Positions 7,631 to 16,469 of a stretch of 41,652 bases of DNA are shown piece after piece; the first letter of the stretch is position 1, and every line of letters starts with the position of its first letter. The translations under genes were made by a program, and so were the position numbers. Location: positions 1-41,652 of the forward strand of contig JAXHVA010000038.1 of the NCBI GenBank assembly GCA_034189035.1, in the 5' to 3' direction. The DNA comes from JAUXFK01 sp034189035. GTDB taxonomy: Bacteria; Desulfobacterota; UBA8473. The notes below the pieces were generated by a model, which saw only the letters and a program-made list of their open reading frames with translations, did no database searches and was not told the DNA's origin.

Positions 7631-9790
7631 ATGATAAGGTTAAATGACATTATTGATAAGATGACCGTATATAATCCCGATGTTGATATGGATTTAATTG
7701 AAAAGGCGTATGTGTTCTCTGCTAAGATTCACCAAGGTCAGGTTCGTCTTTCAGGGGAACCGTATCTTATCCACCCGTTGGAAGTTGCAGGTATTCTCGC
7801 TGATCTCAAGCTAGATGTTGCAACCATCGCTACAGGGCTATTACATGATACTGTTGAGGATACATATACAACTTTGGAAGAAATAGATCGTTTATTTGGC
7901 AAAGAGATAACATCTTTGGTTGATGGTGTTACAAAGATCAGTAAGATTACTTTTGGAACATATGAAGAGCGACAGGCTGAAAACTTTCGAAAGATGCTTA
8001 TAGCTATGGCTAAGGATATAAGGGTTTTACTTATTAAATTAGCCGATAGACTTCATAATATGCAGACATTACAATACCATTCTGAGGAAAAACAGAGGAA
8101 GATTGCAAAAGAAACCATCGATATTTATGCTCCTCTGGCGAATAGACTTGGGATAGGCTGGATTAAAGCTCAATTAGAAGACCTTTCCTTCCGTTTTTTA
8201 GAACCGGAGATATATCATGGCCTGGCAGAGAAAATCGCCAAGAAGAACGAAGATAGGAAGGCCTATATTAATGAAGTGATTTTTATTATCTCAAAGAAAT
8301 TAGTAGAGTATAATTTAAAAGACCGTGTTGAAGGAAGATCAAAGCATCTCTACGGTGTCTATCAAAAAATGATAAGGCAAAATATAGATTTTGATCAAGT
8401 ATTCGATCTCATCGCATTTAGGATTATCCTTGATACTGTCAAGGAATGCTATGAGGCCTTGGGGATTATCCACTCTATTTGGAAACCCGTTCCCGGCCGA
8501 TTCAAGGATTATATAGCGATGCCTAAGGCCAATATGTATCAATCTCTCCATACAATAGTCATAGGCCCTTACGGGGAGCGGGTTGAGATACAAATCAGAA
8601 CAGAGGAGATGCATAGAATCTCAGAGAATGGAATAGCCTCCCATTGGAAATATAAGGAAGGGAGAAGTATTGAAGGAAAGGAGGATAGAGAGTTTGCCTG
8701 GCTAAGACAACTTTTGGAATGGCAGCAGGAGTTGAAAGACCCTAGAGAATTTTTGGAATCGGTCAGAGTTGATCTTTTCCCGGGAGATGTATACGTGTTT
8801 ACCCCAAAAGGAGAGGTTAAAGAATTTCCGAGAGACGCGACACCTTTGGATTTTGCTTACAGTATTCATACAGATATTGGAAATCATTGCACTGGGGCAA
8901 AGGTGAATGGAAGGATTGTTCCTTTAAGGTACCAGCTGAGAAATGGTGATACAGTAGAGATTTTAACCTCAACAAATCAGAACCCCAGTATTGACTGGTT
9001 AAAGATCGTTAAGACATCAAGGGCTAAAGCAAGAATTCGTCAGTGGATAAAAACGAATGATCGACAGCGGAGTATATCATTAGGATCGGAGATATGCGAA
9101 AAGTATTTCAAAAAATACAGGCTCAACTTTTCAAAACTGGTTAAGAGGCGGGATTTCCAAAGTGTATTAGAAGAATTTAGCCTGTCGACCGTTGACGATT
9201 TATTGGCAGAAGTCGGGTATGGAAGAATTTCCGCCAGGCAGATAATAAACAAACTAATACCACAAGAGAAGTTAAAAGATGACTCTACAGCAGAGTTGGT
9301 CATTGAAAGGGTTTCGAAAAAAAAGGCAGAGAAGAAGGAGAGAAGCGGAGTTAAGGTGCGAGGTGCTGAAGATATAATGGTACGCTTCGCAAGGTGTTGT
9401 AATCCCCTACCTGGTGATGACATAGTTGGTTATATTACTCGAGGGCGGGGTATCTCTGTCCATACATCTGATTGCTACACTATCATTCATAGTATGCCTG
9501 AAAGGAAGATAGATGTACAGTGGGATCTAGAGAATAAAACTACGCATCTAGTTAATATCCGGGTTGTTTGTAACAATAAAAAGGGTTTACTCGCTGCTAT
9601 GAGTTCTTCTATTGCCTCGTCTGAGGCGAATATTACAAATGCACAGGTATATACCAGTAAAGAAGAAAAGGCAGTAAGTATCTTTGAGATTGAAGTAAAC
9701 GACCTAAAACACCTTCATCAAATTATAAAATCATTGGAGAGGGTTAAAGGTGTTATCCATGTTGAAAGGCTCAAGACTGGGAACAGTTAA
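7631..9790 (+). CDS. bifunctional (p)ppGpp synthetase/hydrolase (Rel/SpoT)
   Basis: Makes and degrades the stringent-response alarmone. Domains in order: HD hydrolase with intact catalytic HD (LLHDTVED, about residues 70-77), synthetase with the RFKD motif found in bifunctional Rel/SpoT rather than the acidic EFDD of RelA (RFKDYIAMPKANMYQSLHT), TGS (GDVYVFTPKGEVKEFPRDATPLDFAYSIH), a conserved-cysteine segment (RCCNPLPGDDIVGYITRGRG) and a C-terminal ACT/RRM (NIRVVCNNKKGLLAAMSSSI). The open frame starts at a TTG (7607), but the family usually begins MIRLNDI, so the ATG at 7631 is used, giving 719 aa. AGGA lies 11 bases before it. Its stop overlaps that of convergent rpmB. Confidence 0.95.
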   Translation: MIRLNDIIDKMTVYNPDVDMDLIEKAYVFSAKIHQGQVRLSGEPYLIHPLEVAGILADLKLDVATIATGLLHDTVEDTYTTLEEIDRLFGKEITSLVDGVTKISKITFGTYEERQAENFRKMLIAMAKDIRVLLIKLADRLHNMQTLQYHSEEKQRKIAKETIDIYAPLANRLGIGWIKAQLEDLSFRFLEPEIYHGLAEKIAKKNEDRKAYINEVIFIISKKLVEYNLKDRVEGRSKHLYGVYQKMIRQNIDFDQVFDLIAFRIILDTVKECYEALGIIHSIWKPVPGRFKDYIAMPKANMYQSLHTIVIGPYGERVEIQIRTEEMHRISENGIASHWKYKEGRSIEGKEDREFAWLRQLLEWQQELKDPREFLESVRVDLFPGDVYVFTPKGEVKEFPRDATPLDFAYSIHTDIGNHCTGAKVNGRIVPLRYQLRNGDTVEILTSTNQNPSIDWLKIVKTSRAKARIRQWIKTNDRQRSISLGSEICEKYFKKYRLNFSKLVKRRDFQSVLEEFSLSTVDDLLAEVGYGRISARQIINKLIPQEKLKDDSTAELVIERVSKKKAEKKERSGVKVRGAEDIMVRFARCCNPLPGDDIVGYITRGRGISVHTSDCYTIIHSMPERKIDVQWDLENKTTHLVNIRVVCNNKKGLLAAMSSSIASSEANITNAQVYTSKEEKAVSIFEIEVNDLKHLHQIIKSLERVKGVIHVERLKTGNS

Positions 9791-9975
9791 GCCTTATTTA
9801 CAAATCCGGATCGTATGCATCTCGTACATACATCGATTCTTTTAACAGAACCATTTGTAACTCTCTTAACCCTTTGAATGTTCGGATACCATCTCCTTTT
9901 GGTCTTGTTATTTGCATGGCTAACGTTATTGCCAGCCATTGGTCCCTTTCCACATATCTCACATACTCTTGACAT
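9787..9975 (-). CDS. rpmB: 50S ribosomal protein L28
   Basis: Large-subunit ribosomal protein. Recognised from MSRVCEICGKGPMAGNNVSH at the N-terminus, the KTKRRWYPNIQRV segment and the C-terminal IDVCTRCIRSG. The two CxxC pairs (CEIC and CTRC) mark the zinc-binding form of L28. The frame can be read from a GTG at 9987, but the ATG at 9975 has GAGG six bases upstream and matches the family start, giving 62 aa. It is a single gene, convergent with rel/spoT, and the two stop codons overlap (shared span 9787-9790), leaving no room for a terminator between them. Confidence 0.95.
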   Translation of the reverse strand: MSRVCEICGKGPMAGNNVSHANNKTKRRWYPNIQRVKRVTNGSVKRIDVCTRCIRSGFVNKA

Positions 9976-10334
9976 CTCTAACCTCACAATTCAGATGAAC
10001 CAACCACTGTTTATGGAGAAAGAACAACTTCCTTTATTCAACAGAGGATGAACATTAAATTAATACGTATCTTCCTGACTCACCTTAATCACTATTGTTG
10101 ATTGAGAATTAATTACATCAAAAAAACCATTACCGATTTGTATGGTTGTAGTATCTCTCGGTGTAGTGAGGCCCCTTACTTGTTAATGACAAGTTGGAAT
10201 AAACGTATGTCTTTTCAAAAACACGATTAATCGTAGATTTATTTTATTTGTGCCGTCATATTTGAGTTACTCCCTTAATAAACAGGCGCTGATGATGATC
10301 ATTTCCAGATTGAAACTCCCTAAAAACTCACATA
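9976..10334. other. gene-free stretch between rpmB and purM
   Basis: About 360 bases with no credible gene. It should hold the rpmB promoter (minus strand), but I cannot pick one out with confidence. Two small dyads are visible: ACTTGT (10178-10183) with ACAAGT (10189-10194) around a 5-base loop, and the perfect 12-bp palindrome ACGATTAATCGT at 10223-10234, which resembles an operator more than a terminator. Neither is followed by a T-run. Confidence 0.4.
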
Positions 10335-11402
10335 TCAAATGATCTTAATAGGCTCCTCTCCTTTCTCTCTTTGAGTAATTTCACCTATATTAAAGGCCTC
10401 TTCTTTAAGCCCTTTTAATCGTATGAGTATATCATCTAAATCTTTGGATGAAACCGCTATAACCATTCCAATTCCATTATTAAAGGTTCTATACATTTCG
10501 CTTTCTTCGATATTGCCTTTTTCTTTGATTAACCTGAATATGGGAGGAATATCCCATGTATCCTTATATATAAAAGCCTTACATCCTCTAGGTAATATCC
10601 GTGGTATATTTTCTAACAGGCCTCCTCCTGTTATGTGGGATATGCCATGTATGTTAAAATCTCTAATCAGGTTTTGAATGGCCTTTGCATATATTTTTGT
10701 GGGTGTTATCAGTTCTTCTCCGATTGACTTATCAATCCCTTGTATCGTCGAATTGATATCCAGATTGAGATGGTTAAATAAAACCTCTCTTACTAGAGAA
10801 AATCCATTACTATGTAGACCACTAGATTTGATTCCTATAAGTTTATCTCCTACAGTAATAGTAGAACCATCGATAATTTTATCATCATCGACGATGCCTG
10901 TTGCAAAACCAACTAAATCATATTCTTCATCCTTATAAACAGAAGGCATTTCAGCGGTTTCCCCTCCGATTAAAGAACAATTAGCCTGCTTACATCCATC
11001 TATAATCCCGCTGATAATCTGTTGTGCCTTGGAGATTATTAATGTGCTAGTAGATATATAATCCAAAAAGAAGAGTGGCTCTGCACCAAGGGTTATGAGG
11101 TCATTTACGCACATGGCTACCAGATCAATCCCGATGGTATCGTGCTTATCCATCATAAAGGCAATCCTTAGTTTCGTTCCTACACCATCGGTGGTGGAAA
11201 CGAGAACGGGTCTTTTGTACTTCTCAATATTTAAAGAGAATAAACTGCCAAACCCTCCAATATCCGTCATGACTTCAGGCCTGAATGTAGATTTGACAAG
11301 CGGCTTTATCTTCTTCACAAATTCGTTGCCTGTATCCAAGTCCACCCCTGCATCTTTATAGGTTTTTTTTTCTAACAATTTTGACTCCTTATAAGCTATC
11401 AT
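10335..11402 (-). CDS. purM: phosphoribosylformylglycinamidine cyclo-ligase (AIR synthetase)
   Basis: Catalyses ATP-dependent ring closure of FGAM to aminoimidazole ribonucleotide, fifth step of purine synthesis. The protein starts in the family manner (KTYKDAGVDLDTGNEFVKKIKPLVKST) and contains the PurM-type signatures GGFGSLFSL, STTDGVGTKL, VNDLITLGAEPLFFLDY, LIGGETAEMPSVY and HITGGGLLENIPRI. The length of 355 is normal. The ATG at 11402 has no good Shine-Dalgarno. It stands alone, without purN or other pur genes, and its upstream region contains an unexplained terminator-like hairpin on the same strand. Confidence 0.97.
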   Translation of the reverse strand: MIAYKESKLLEKKTYKDAGVDLDTGNEFVKKIKPLVKSTFRPEVMTDIGGFGSLFSLNIEKYKRPVLVSTTDGVGTKLRIAFMMDKHDTIGIDLVAMCVNDLITLGAEPLFFLDYISTSTLIISKAQQIISGIIDGCKQANCSLIGGETAEMPSVYKDEEYDLVGFATGIVDDDKIIDGSTITVGDKLIGIKSSGLHSNGFSLVREVLFNHLNLDINSTIQGIDKSIGEELITPTKIYAKAIQNLIRDFNIHGISHITGGGLLENIPRILPRGCKAFIYKDTWDIPPIFRLIKEKGNIEESEMYRTFNNGIGMVIAVSSKDLDDILIRLKGLKEEAFNIGEITQREKGEEPIKII

Positions 11403-11445
11403 GGGAATTCTTTAGCTAAGGAAAATTTCTCTCATATAGTTCTAT

Positions 11446-11478
11446 AAAAGAACAAAAGCCGGGCAAACTTACCCGACT
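11446..11478 (-). terminator. terminator-like hairpin upstream of purM with no gene behind it
   Basis: On the minus strand AGTCGGG (11478-11472) pairs with CCCGGCT (11463-11457) over an 8-base loop, seven pairs including one wobble, followed by TTTTGTTCTTTT. It is oriented toward purM, 44 bp before its start, so it would stop a transcript that begins further right or act as an attenuator in the purM leader. Confidence 0.55.
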
Positions 11479-11612
11479 AAAAGTTTAACGATGTCTACTT
11501 GATCGTCTTAAGTCTATATGCATCCAGAAATGAGGAACTGTGTTCATGGTCAAAAGAGGTGAAGAAGTAAAATACACTTCGCATTTCATAGGGAATGCCA
11601 GAATGTATCAAT
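11446..11612 (-). ncRNA. candidate small RNA or purM leader transcript
   Basis: Inferred only from signals: on the minus strand TTGTTT (11647-11642) and TATATG (11624-11619), exactly 17 bases apart, could be a promoter starting near 11612, and the hairpin at 11478-11457 would end the transcript after about 165 bases. The interval contains no credible ORF and has short self-complementary segments (GCATT with AATGC; GAAGT with ACTTC). I do not recognise a known RNA family or a purine or PRPP riboswitch in it. Confidence 0.25.
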
Positions 11613-11750
11613 ATGTTTCATATACTTAGCATAAATACACCAAACAAAAAGTAAAAAGAGCAATTTCTGAATGTATACTAATCTAGCAATACAAGTTAAA
11701 CTTAATGTTAAATATTAGCCTTTACCTGTTAAGATGTCAAACCTTTTTTA

Positions 11751-11779
11751 TTGTCAAGTTTAAAATATTTTGATAGAAA
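11751..11779 (+). promoter_or_regulatory. putative sigma-70 promoter for recG
   Basis: TTGTCA (11751-11756), 17 bases, TAGAAA (11774-11779), ending 69 bp before the recG ATG. A small hairpin (TCGGC with GCCGA, about 11803-11818) and the 10-bp palindrome GAGAATTCTC (11838-11847) lie in the leader, the latter touching the start codon. The rest of 11403-11848 shows only the terminator and candidate small RNA on the other strand. Confidence 0.4.
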
Positions 11780-11848
11780 AAGTAAGTTTCATACTGAGCA
11801 GGTCGGCATTTAAGCCGAGTTAGGATTTATAAGAAAAGAGAATTCTCA

Positions 11849-13969
11849 ATGGCCGGACCTAAAGAGAAGAAAAAGGGTTTATCTACCCCCATTCAGTTTA
11901 CAAAGGGTGTTGGCCCTAAATTGGCGGATGCCTTGAAAAAAAAGGGGATAGAAACCGTGAGGGATGCTCTATACTATATTCCCAGAAAATATGAAGACAG
12001 GAGAGATATCAAGACGATATCGAAATTAGAGGCAGGAAGAATGGAAACATTCACAGGGAAGATAATCGATATGAAGATCAGCCCTTACAGAAAGAATCGC
12101 AAGAGAATCTTAGAGATGGTCTTAGGGGACGAAAGTGGGACGATCACTGCAAAATGGTTTGTCTCTCATTATGGTTATTTTAAAGGGAGGTTTAAAAAGG
12201 GGCAAGAGTTAATACTATCAGGAGAGATCAAGAACTATAGGTGTCAAAGAGAGATTCATCATCCAGATGTTGAGACCTTCGAAGATACGAGAGATTCTCT
12301 CAATTTTAATCGGATTGTACCGATTTACTCTGAAACTGAGGGACTGCGCCAAAAGACAATAAGGAGGATAATCAAAGGTATTGTCGATCAGTATTCAGAC
12401 CTTCTAACAAGTCATATCCCTTTATATATACGGAAACGGCTGAAACTATTGGAGCTTTCCGAAGCTATAAAGAAGATTCATTTTCCAGAAATGGATACGG
12501 ATTTTACAGGTCTTATCTCTGGAAGATACCCTGCCTATAGGACGATAATCTTTGATGAACTTTTCTTCCTTGAGTTAGGGTTGGCCGTTTTGAAAAGGAG
12601 GAATACCCAAGAAAAAGGGGTCGCCTTTAAGGTCACAAATAGCATTAAGAAAAGGTTAATCAGTTCGCCACCTTTTCATTTGACCAAGGCTCAAGAAAGG
12701 GTAATTGCTGAGATTGAACAGGACATGAAACGCCCTTTTCCAATGCATAGGCTTATCCAGGGGGATGTGGGAAGTGGAAAGACGATTGTGGCAATTATCG
12801 CTGCTTTAATAACCGTTGAAAATGGTTACCAGGCTTGTATAATGGCTCCAACAGAGATCTTAGCTAAACAGCATTTTTTAAGCATTTTCCACCTGACAAA
12901 GAGATTCAAAATGAAAACAGCCCTTCTTACAAGCAATATTAAAAAGGCCCAGAAAGAAGAAACTTTGAAGGCTGTTAGAGACGGTACTATTGATATCGTT
13001 ATTGGTACTCATGCTGTTATCCAGGAAAACGTCGACTTTAATAGGTTGGGCCTTGGTGTCATCGATGAACAGCATAGATTTGGGGTAATACAAAGAGCAG
13101 CACTGATGCGAAAGGGGTACAACCCGGATATACTGGTAATGACTGCAACACCAATCCCAAGGACCCTGGCCATGACTCTTTATGGCGATCTGGATATCTC
13201 GATAATAGATGAATTACCTCCTGGCAGAAGACCTGTAGTTACAAAATTGTACCATGAGAAAGATCGAAAAAAGGTCTATAAAATTATACAAGAAGAGGTA
13301 GAAAGGGGGAGGCAGGTTTATATTGTCTGCCCTTTAGTAGAAGAATCTGAAAAGCTCGATTTAAAAGATGCGACTCAAATGGCTGAGCATATAAAAAGAG
13401 ATATCTTTCCTGATTTTCGGGTTGGGTTAATTCACGGAAGGATGCAATTCCATGAAAAAGAGGAAGTGATGTCGCTTTTTAAGTATGGAGAGATAGATAT
13501 TCTGGTATCAACAACCGTGATTGAAGTGGGAATCGATGTGCCCAATGCCACGGTGATGGTCGTGGAACATGCTGAAAAATTTGGTCTGTCTCAGCTTCAT
13601 CAGTTACGGGGAAGAATCGGCAGAGGGGAAGATATGTCCCTTTGTCTTTTACTGGCGAAGTACAGCCAATCAGACGGTGCTCAAAGACGGCTAAATATAA
13701 TGGAGAGTACTACAGATGGCTTTAAGATATCAGAAGAGGACTTGGCCATAAGAGGTCCAGGCGATTTTATAGGCTTTCGTCAGTCTGGATTTCCAGATCT
13801 GAGGGTGACAAATATAGTGAGGGACAAAGAGGTTCTCATTGAGGCAAGGAAAGAGGCATTCGCAATCATAGAAAACGATCCACACCTCACGGATACTTCC
13901 AATAGACACCTCAAAAAGGTCCTTCAAGAGAGATGGAAAGGCAGGCTTGAATTGGCAACCGTGGGATAA
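11849..13969 (+). CDS. recG: ATP-dependent DNA helicase RecG
   Basis: Branch-migration helicase that regresses stalled replication forks and processes recombination intermediates. The N-terminal wedge/OB region (TPIQFTKGVGPKLADALKKKG, then DALYYIPRKYEDRRD and the OB strands) is followed by SF2 motifs: Walker A GDVGSGKT about residues 305-312, DEQH of the Walker B near 406 (IDEQHRFGV), TATPIPRTLAMTLYGDLD, and the C-terminal QLRGRIGRG arginine-finger motif. The 706-aa length is usual. The ribosome site is weak (AGAG before a palindrome). It heads a plus-strand run recG, tex, AI-2E protein, lipoprotein. Confidence 0.97.
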   Translation: MAGPKEKKKGLSTPIQFTKGVGPKLADALKKKGIETVRDALYYIPRKYEDRRDIKTISKLEAGRMETFTGKIIDMKISPYRKNRKRILEMVLGDESGTITAKWFVSHYGYFKGRFKKGQELILSGEIKNYRCQREIHHPDVETFEDTRDSLNFNRIVPIYSETEGLRQKTIRRIIKGIVDQYSDLLTSHIPLYIRKRLKLLELSEAIKKIHFPEMDTDFTGLISGRYPAYRTIIFDELFFLELGLAVLKRRNTQEKGVAFKVTNSIKKRLISSPPFHLTKAQERVIAEIEQDMKRPFPMHRLIQGDVGSGKTIVAIIAALITVENGYQACIMAPTEILAKQHFLSIFHLTKRFKMKTALLTSNIKKAQKEETLKAVRDGTIDIVIGTHAVIQENVDFNRLGLGVIDEQHRFGVIQRAALMRKGYNPDILVMTATPIPRTLAMTLYGDLDISIIDELPPGRRPVVTKLYHEKDRKKVYKIIQEEVERGRQVYIVCPLVEESEKLDLKDATQMAEHIKRDIFPDFRVGLIHGRMQFHEKEEVMSLFKYGEIDILVSTTVIEVGIDVPNATVMVVEHAEKFGLSQLHQLRGRIGRGEDMSLCLLLAKYSQSDGAQRRLNIMESTTDGFKISEEDLAIRGPGDFIGFRQSGFPDLRVTNIVRDKEVLIEARKEAFAIIENDPHLTDTSNRHLKKVLQERWKGRLELATVG

Positions 13970-13982
13970 GGGATTACCATCT

Positions 13983-14126
13983 ATGAGAGTAGGCCTCTAT
14001 CTGTTGAGAACCTGCAGAAATACTGATTTTTTAGTGAGTGCCCAAATTGGAAATGAGCAGAAGGGCCATTTCAAGATGGACGATAGTGAGCGGATATTTA
14101 CCGAATTTTTAGGGGGTAGCGTATAG
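13983..14126 (+). CDS. 47-aa small ORF immediately before and in frame with tex
   Basis: ATG at 13983 with AAGGG 11 bases upstream opens a 47-codon frame that ends in TAG at 14124-14126, directly followed by the tex ATG at 14127, in the same frame. The peptide (MRVGLYLLRTCRNTDFLVSA..., ending FTEFLGGSV) has a protein-like composition but I recognise no family. The tex Shine-Dalgarno AGGGGG lies inside it, so its translation could couple to tex. It may be a small protein, an upstream leader ORF, or chance. Confidence 0.35.
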   Translation: MRVGLYLLRTCRNTDFLVSAQIGNEQKGHFKMDDSERIFTEFLGGSV

Positions 14127-16400
14127 ATGAATGAAGCACATATTAAAGAGATTGCTTTTGAGCTGGATATTTCACCACAAAAGGTAAAGGCTACTGCGCA
14201 CTTGCTTGAACAAGACGCTACAGTGCCTTTTATTGCTCGATATAGAAAAGAAGTAACAGGTTCTTTAGATGAAGTAAAGATAACCAGTATCCGTGATCGG
14301 TTGAACCAGTTGGCTGAGTTGGACAAACGCCGTATGGCTATAATGAAGTCCTTGGCTGAGCAAAACAAGCTAACAGATGAATTGAAAGAGAAGATTGAAG
14401 AAGCAAAGACGATAACGCTTCTTGAAGATATTTATCTGCCGTTTAGACCGAAACGGCGAACCAGGGCAACTATGGCCAGGGAAAGAGGGTTAGAAACCCT
14501 GGCAAGCTTAATATTTGAGCAAAGGGATATAAACCTTTTTGAAAAGGCAACAGCATTCATTGATCAGGAAAAAGGTATAAAGACCGAGGAAGAGGCATTG
14601 GCCGGTGCCCGTGATATAATCGCAGAATGGGTAAACGAAGATCAGGATGCACGAAAACAGATGAGGAGCCTTTTTGCAAAAAAAGGTGTTATTAAATCAA
14701 GGGTCATTCAAGATATGGAGGAACAGGGACTCAAATACAGGGATTATTTTGATTGGGAAGAGTCTGTTACAACAGTACCTTCGCATAGGATGCTGGCTAT
14801 GCTCAGGGGTGAAAAGGAGGGGTTTTTGGTTATGGATATCCTTCCTCCAGAAGGAGATGCCTTGGCCCTACTTGAGTCACTCTTTGTGAAAGATGGTGAA
14901 TCCGATTCCTCTATTGAGGTTAAAAAGGCAGTACACGATAGTTATAAGAGGCTTCTTAAAAACGCAATGGAAACAGAGATCAGGACTGAAAAAAAGGAAC
15001 GGGCTGATGAAGAAGCAATAAAGGTTTTTGCTGATAATGTGAGAGAACTTTTGCTTGCTTCACCCCTTGGCCAAAAGAATGTTTTGGCTATAGATCCTGG
15101 GTATCGCACTGGTTGTAAAGTGGTCTGTCTAGATCCCCAGGGCAAATTGGTACATACAGATACGATATATCCCCTTACTTCAAAAAGGAGTAAAGACGAA
15201 TCTGCTCATACGGTAAGGACTCTTTGCGAACGTTTCCATATAGAGGCCGTTGCTATAGGAAATGGCACAGGTGGAAGAGAAACAGAAACGTTTATTATGG
15301 AGCTGAACCTTGGGGAAGATATTATGGTTATAATGGTCAATGAAAGCGGTGCTTCCGTTTATTCTGCGTCTGAAGTGGCTAGGGAAGAGTTTCCAGATGA
15401 GGATGTAACGGTAAGGGGAGCAGTATCGATTGGGAGGCGCTTAATGGACCCATTAGCAGAGTTGGTTAAGATAGATCCCAAATCCATAGGAGTAGGGCAG
15501 TATCAACACGATGTGAACCAGAGGGCATTACGGTGTAAACTGAGTGATGTGGTAATAAGTTGTGTTAATGGTGTGGGAGTAGAGGTAAACACGGCGAGCA
15601 AGGAGCTCCTTACCTATGTTTCAGGATTAGGGCCACATCTGGCAAGAAATATCATAAAGCACAGGGACGAAAATGGTCCATTTCCCTCAAAAGAGTCGAT
15701 CAAGAAGGTGCCGAGACTGGGGTATAAGGCATTTGAACAGGCAGCCGGCTTTTTACGTATTCGAAATGGAGAACATCCCCTCGATGCGAGTGCCGTACAT
15801 CCTGAGAGTTATCCAATCGTATATGCTATGGCCAATGACCTGGGGTGTAAAGTAGAAGACCTATTGGAAGACAGTCTCCTCCGAAAGAAAATCGATAAAG
15901 AACAGTATATAACAGAGAAGGTTGGACTTCCTACATTGAATGACATCGTTGAAGAACTGGCAAGGCCCGGACGGGATCCACGAAAACAGTTTGAAACGTT
16001 TTCCTTTGCAAAAGGTATAGAAAAGATAGAAGACATAGAACCCGGGATGAAGGTCCCAGGGATAGTAACTAATGTTACTGCATTTGGCGCCTTTGTTGAT
16101 ATAGGGGTTCATCAAGACGGTCTTGTCCATATAAGCGAGCTAAGCAATCACTTCATAAAAGATCCAAAAAAAGTAGTAAAGGTCAATGATAAGATTGAAG
16201 TCATCGTATTGGATGTAGACATTGAAAGGGGAAGGATTTCTTTATCGATGAAGAATGATCCATCGATGATGAATAATGACACAATACCCAAAGGGAAAAC
16301 CGTACCTAATAGAGATATTGGGAAAAAGGGGAGTAAAAAAAACAGGACATTTTCCAATACCCCTTTTATTGATGCACTGAGAAATAAAAAGGATGTTTAA
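14127..16400 (+). CDS. tex: Tex family transcription accessory / RNA-binding protein
   Basis: Nucleic-acid-binding protein of the Tex/Spt6-like family. The N-terminal helical part (MNEAHIKEIAFELDISPQK, then VPFIARYRKEVTGSLDE) is diagnostic. A YqgF-like RNase H fold begins near residue 318 (LAIDPGYRTGCKVVCLD), helix-hairpin-helix motifs follow near 490-560 (SGLGPHLARNIIKHRDENG, VPRLGYKAFEQAAGFLRI), and the S1 RNA-binding domain is at about 640-710 (GMKVPGIVTNVTAFGAFVDIG, DGLVHISEL). The tail is basic. The length of 757 is normal. ATG with AGGGGG ten bases upstream. Probably same transcript as recG. Confidence 0.96.
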   Translation: MNEAHIKEIAFELDISPQKVKATAHLLEQDATVPFIARYRKEVTGSLDEVKITSIRDRLNQLAELDKRRMAIMKSLAEQNKLTDELKEKIEEAKTITLLEDIYLPFRPKRRTRATMARERGLETLASLIFEQRDINLFEKATAFIDQEKGIKTEEEALAGARDIIAEWVNEDQDARKQMRSLFAKKGVIKSRVIQDMEEQGLKYRDYFDWEESVTTVPSHRMLAMLRGEKEGFLVMDILPPEGDALALLESLFVKDGESDSSIEVKKAVHDSYKRLLKNAMETEIRTEKKERADEEAIKVFADNVRELLLASPLGQKNVLAIDPGYRTGCKVVCLDPQGKLVHTDTIYPLTSKRSKDESAHTVRTLCERFHIEAVAIGNGTGGRETETFIMELNLGEDIMVIMVNESGASVYSASEVAREEFPDEDVTVRGAVSIGRRLMDPLAELVKIDPKSIGVGQYQHDVNQRALRCKLSDVVISCVNGVGVEVNTASKELLTYVSGLGPHLARNIIKHRDENGPFPSKESIKKVPRLGYKAFEQAAGFLRIRNGEHPLDASAVHPESYPIVYAMANDLGCKVEDLLEDSLLRKKIDKEQYITEKVGLPTLNDIVEELARPGRDPRKQFETFSFAKGIEKIEDIEPGMKVPGIVTNVTAFGAFVDIGVHQDGLVHISELSNHFIKDPKKVVKVNDKIEVIVLDVDIERGRISLSMKNDPSMMNNDTIPKGKTVPNRDIGKKGSKKNRTFSNTPFIDALRNKKDV

Positions 16401-16469
16401 TTTTTATGTCTACAGGATTTGGTTAGTTTTAGTAAGAAGAGATAACATTTCAAACATATTGGAGGAGAC

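Noticed and set aside
11457..11478. GGGCAAAC on the plus strand, reminiscent of a c-di-GMP-I riboswitch start
   Set aside because: The conserved second helix and the tetraloop-receptor parts do not follow; the bases are better explained as one arm of the minus-strand terminator.
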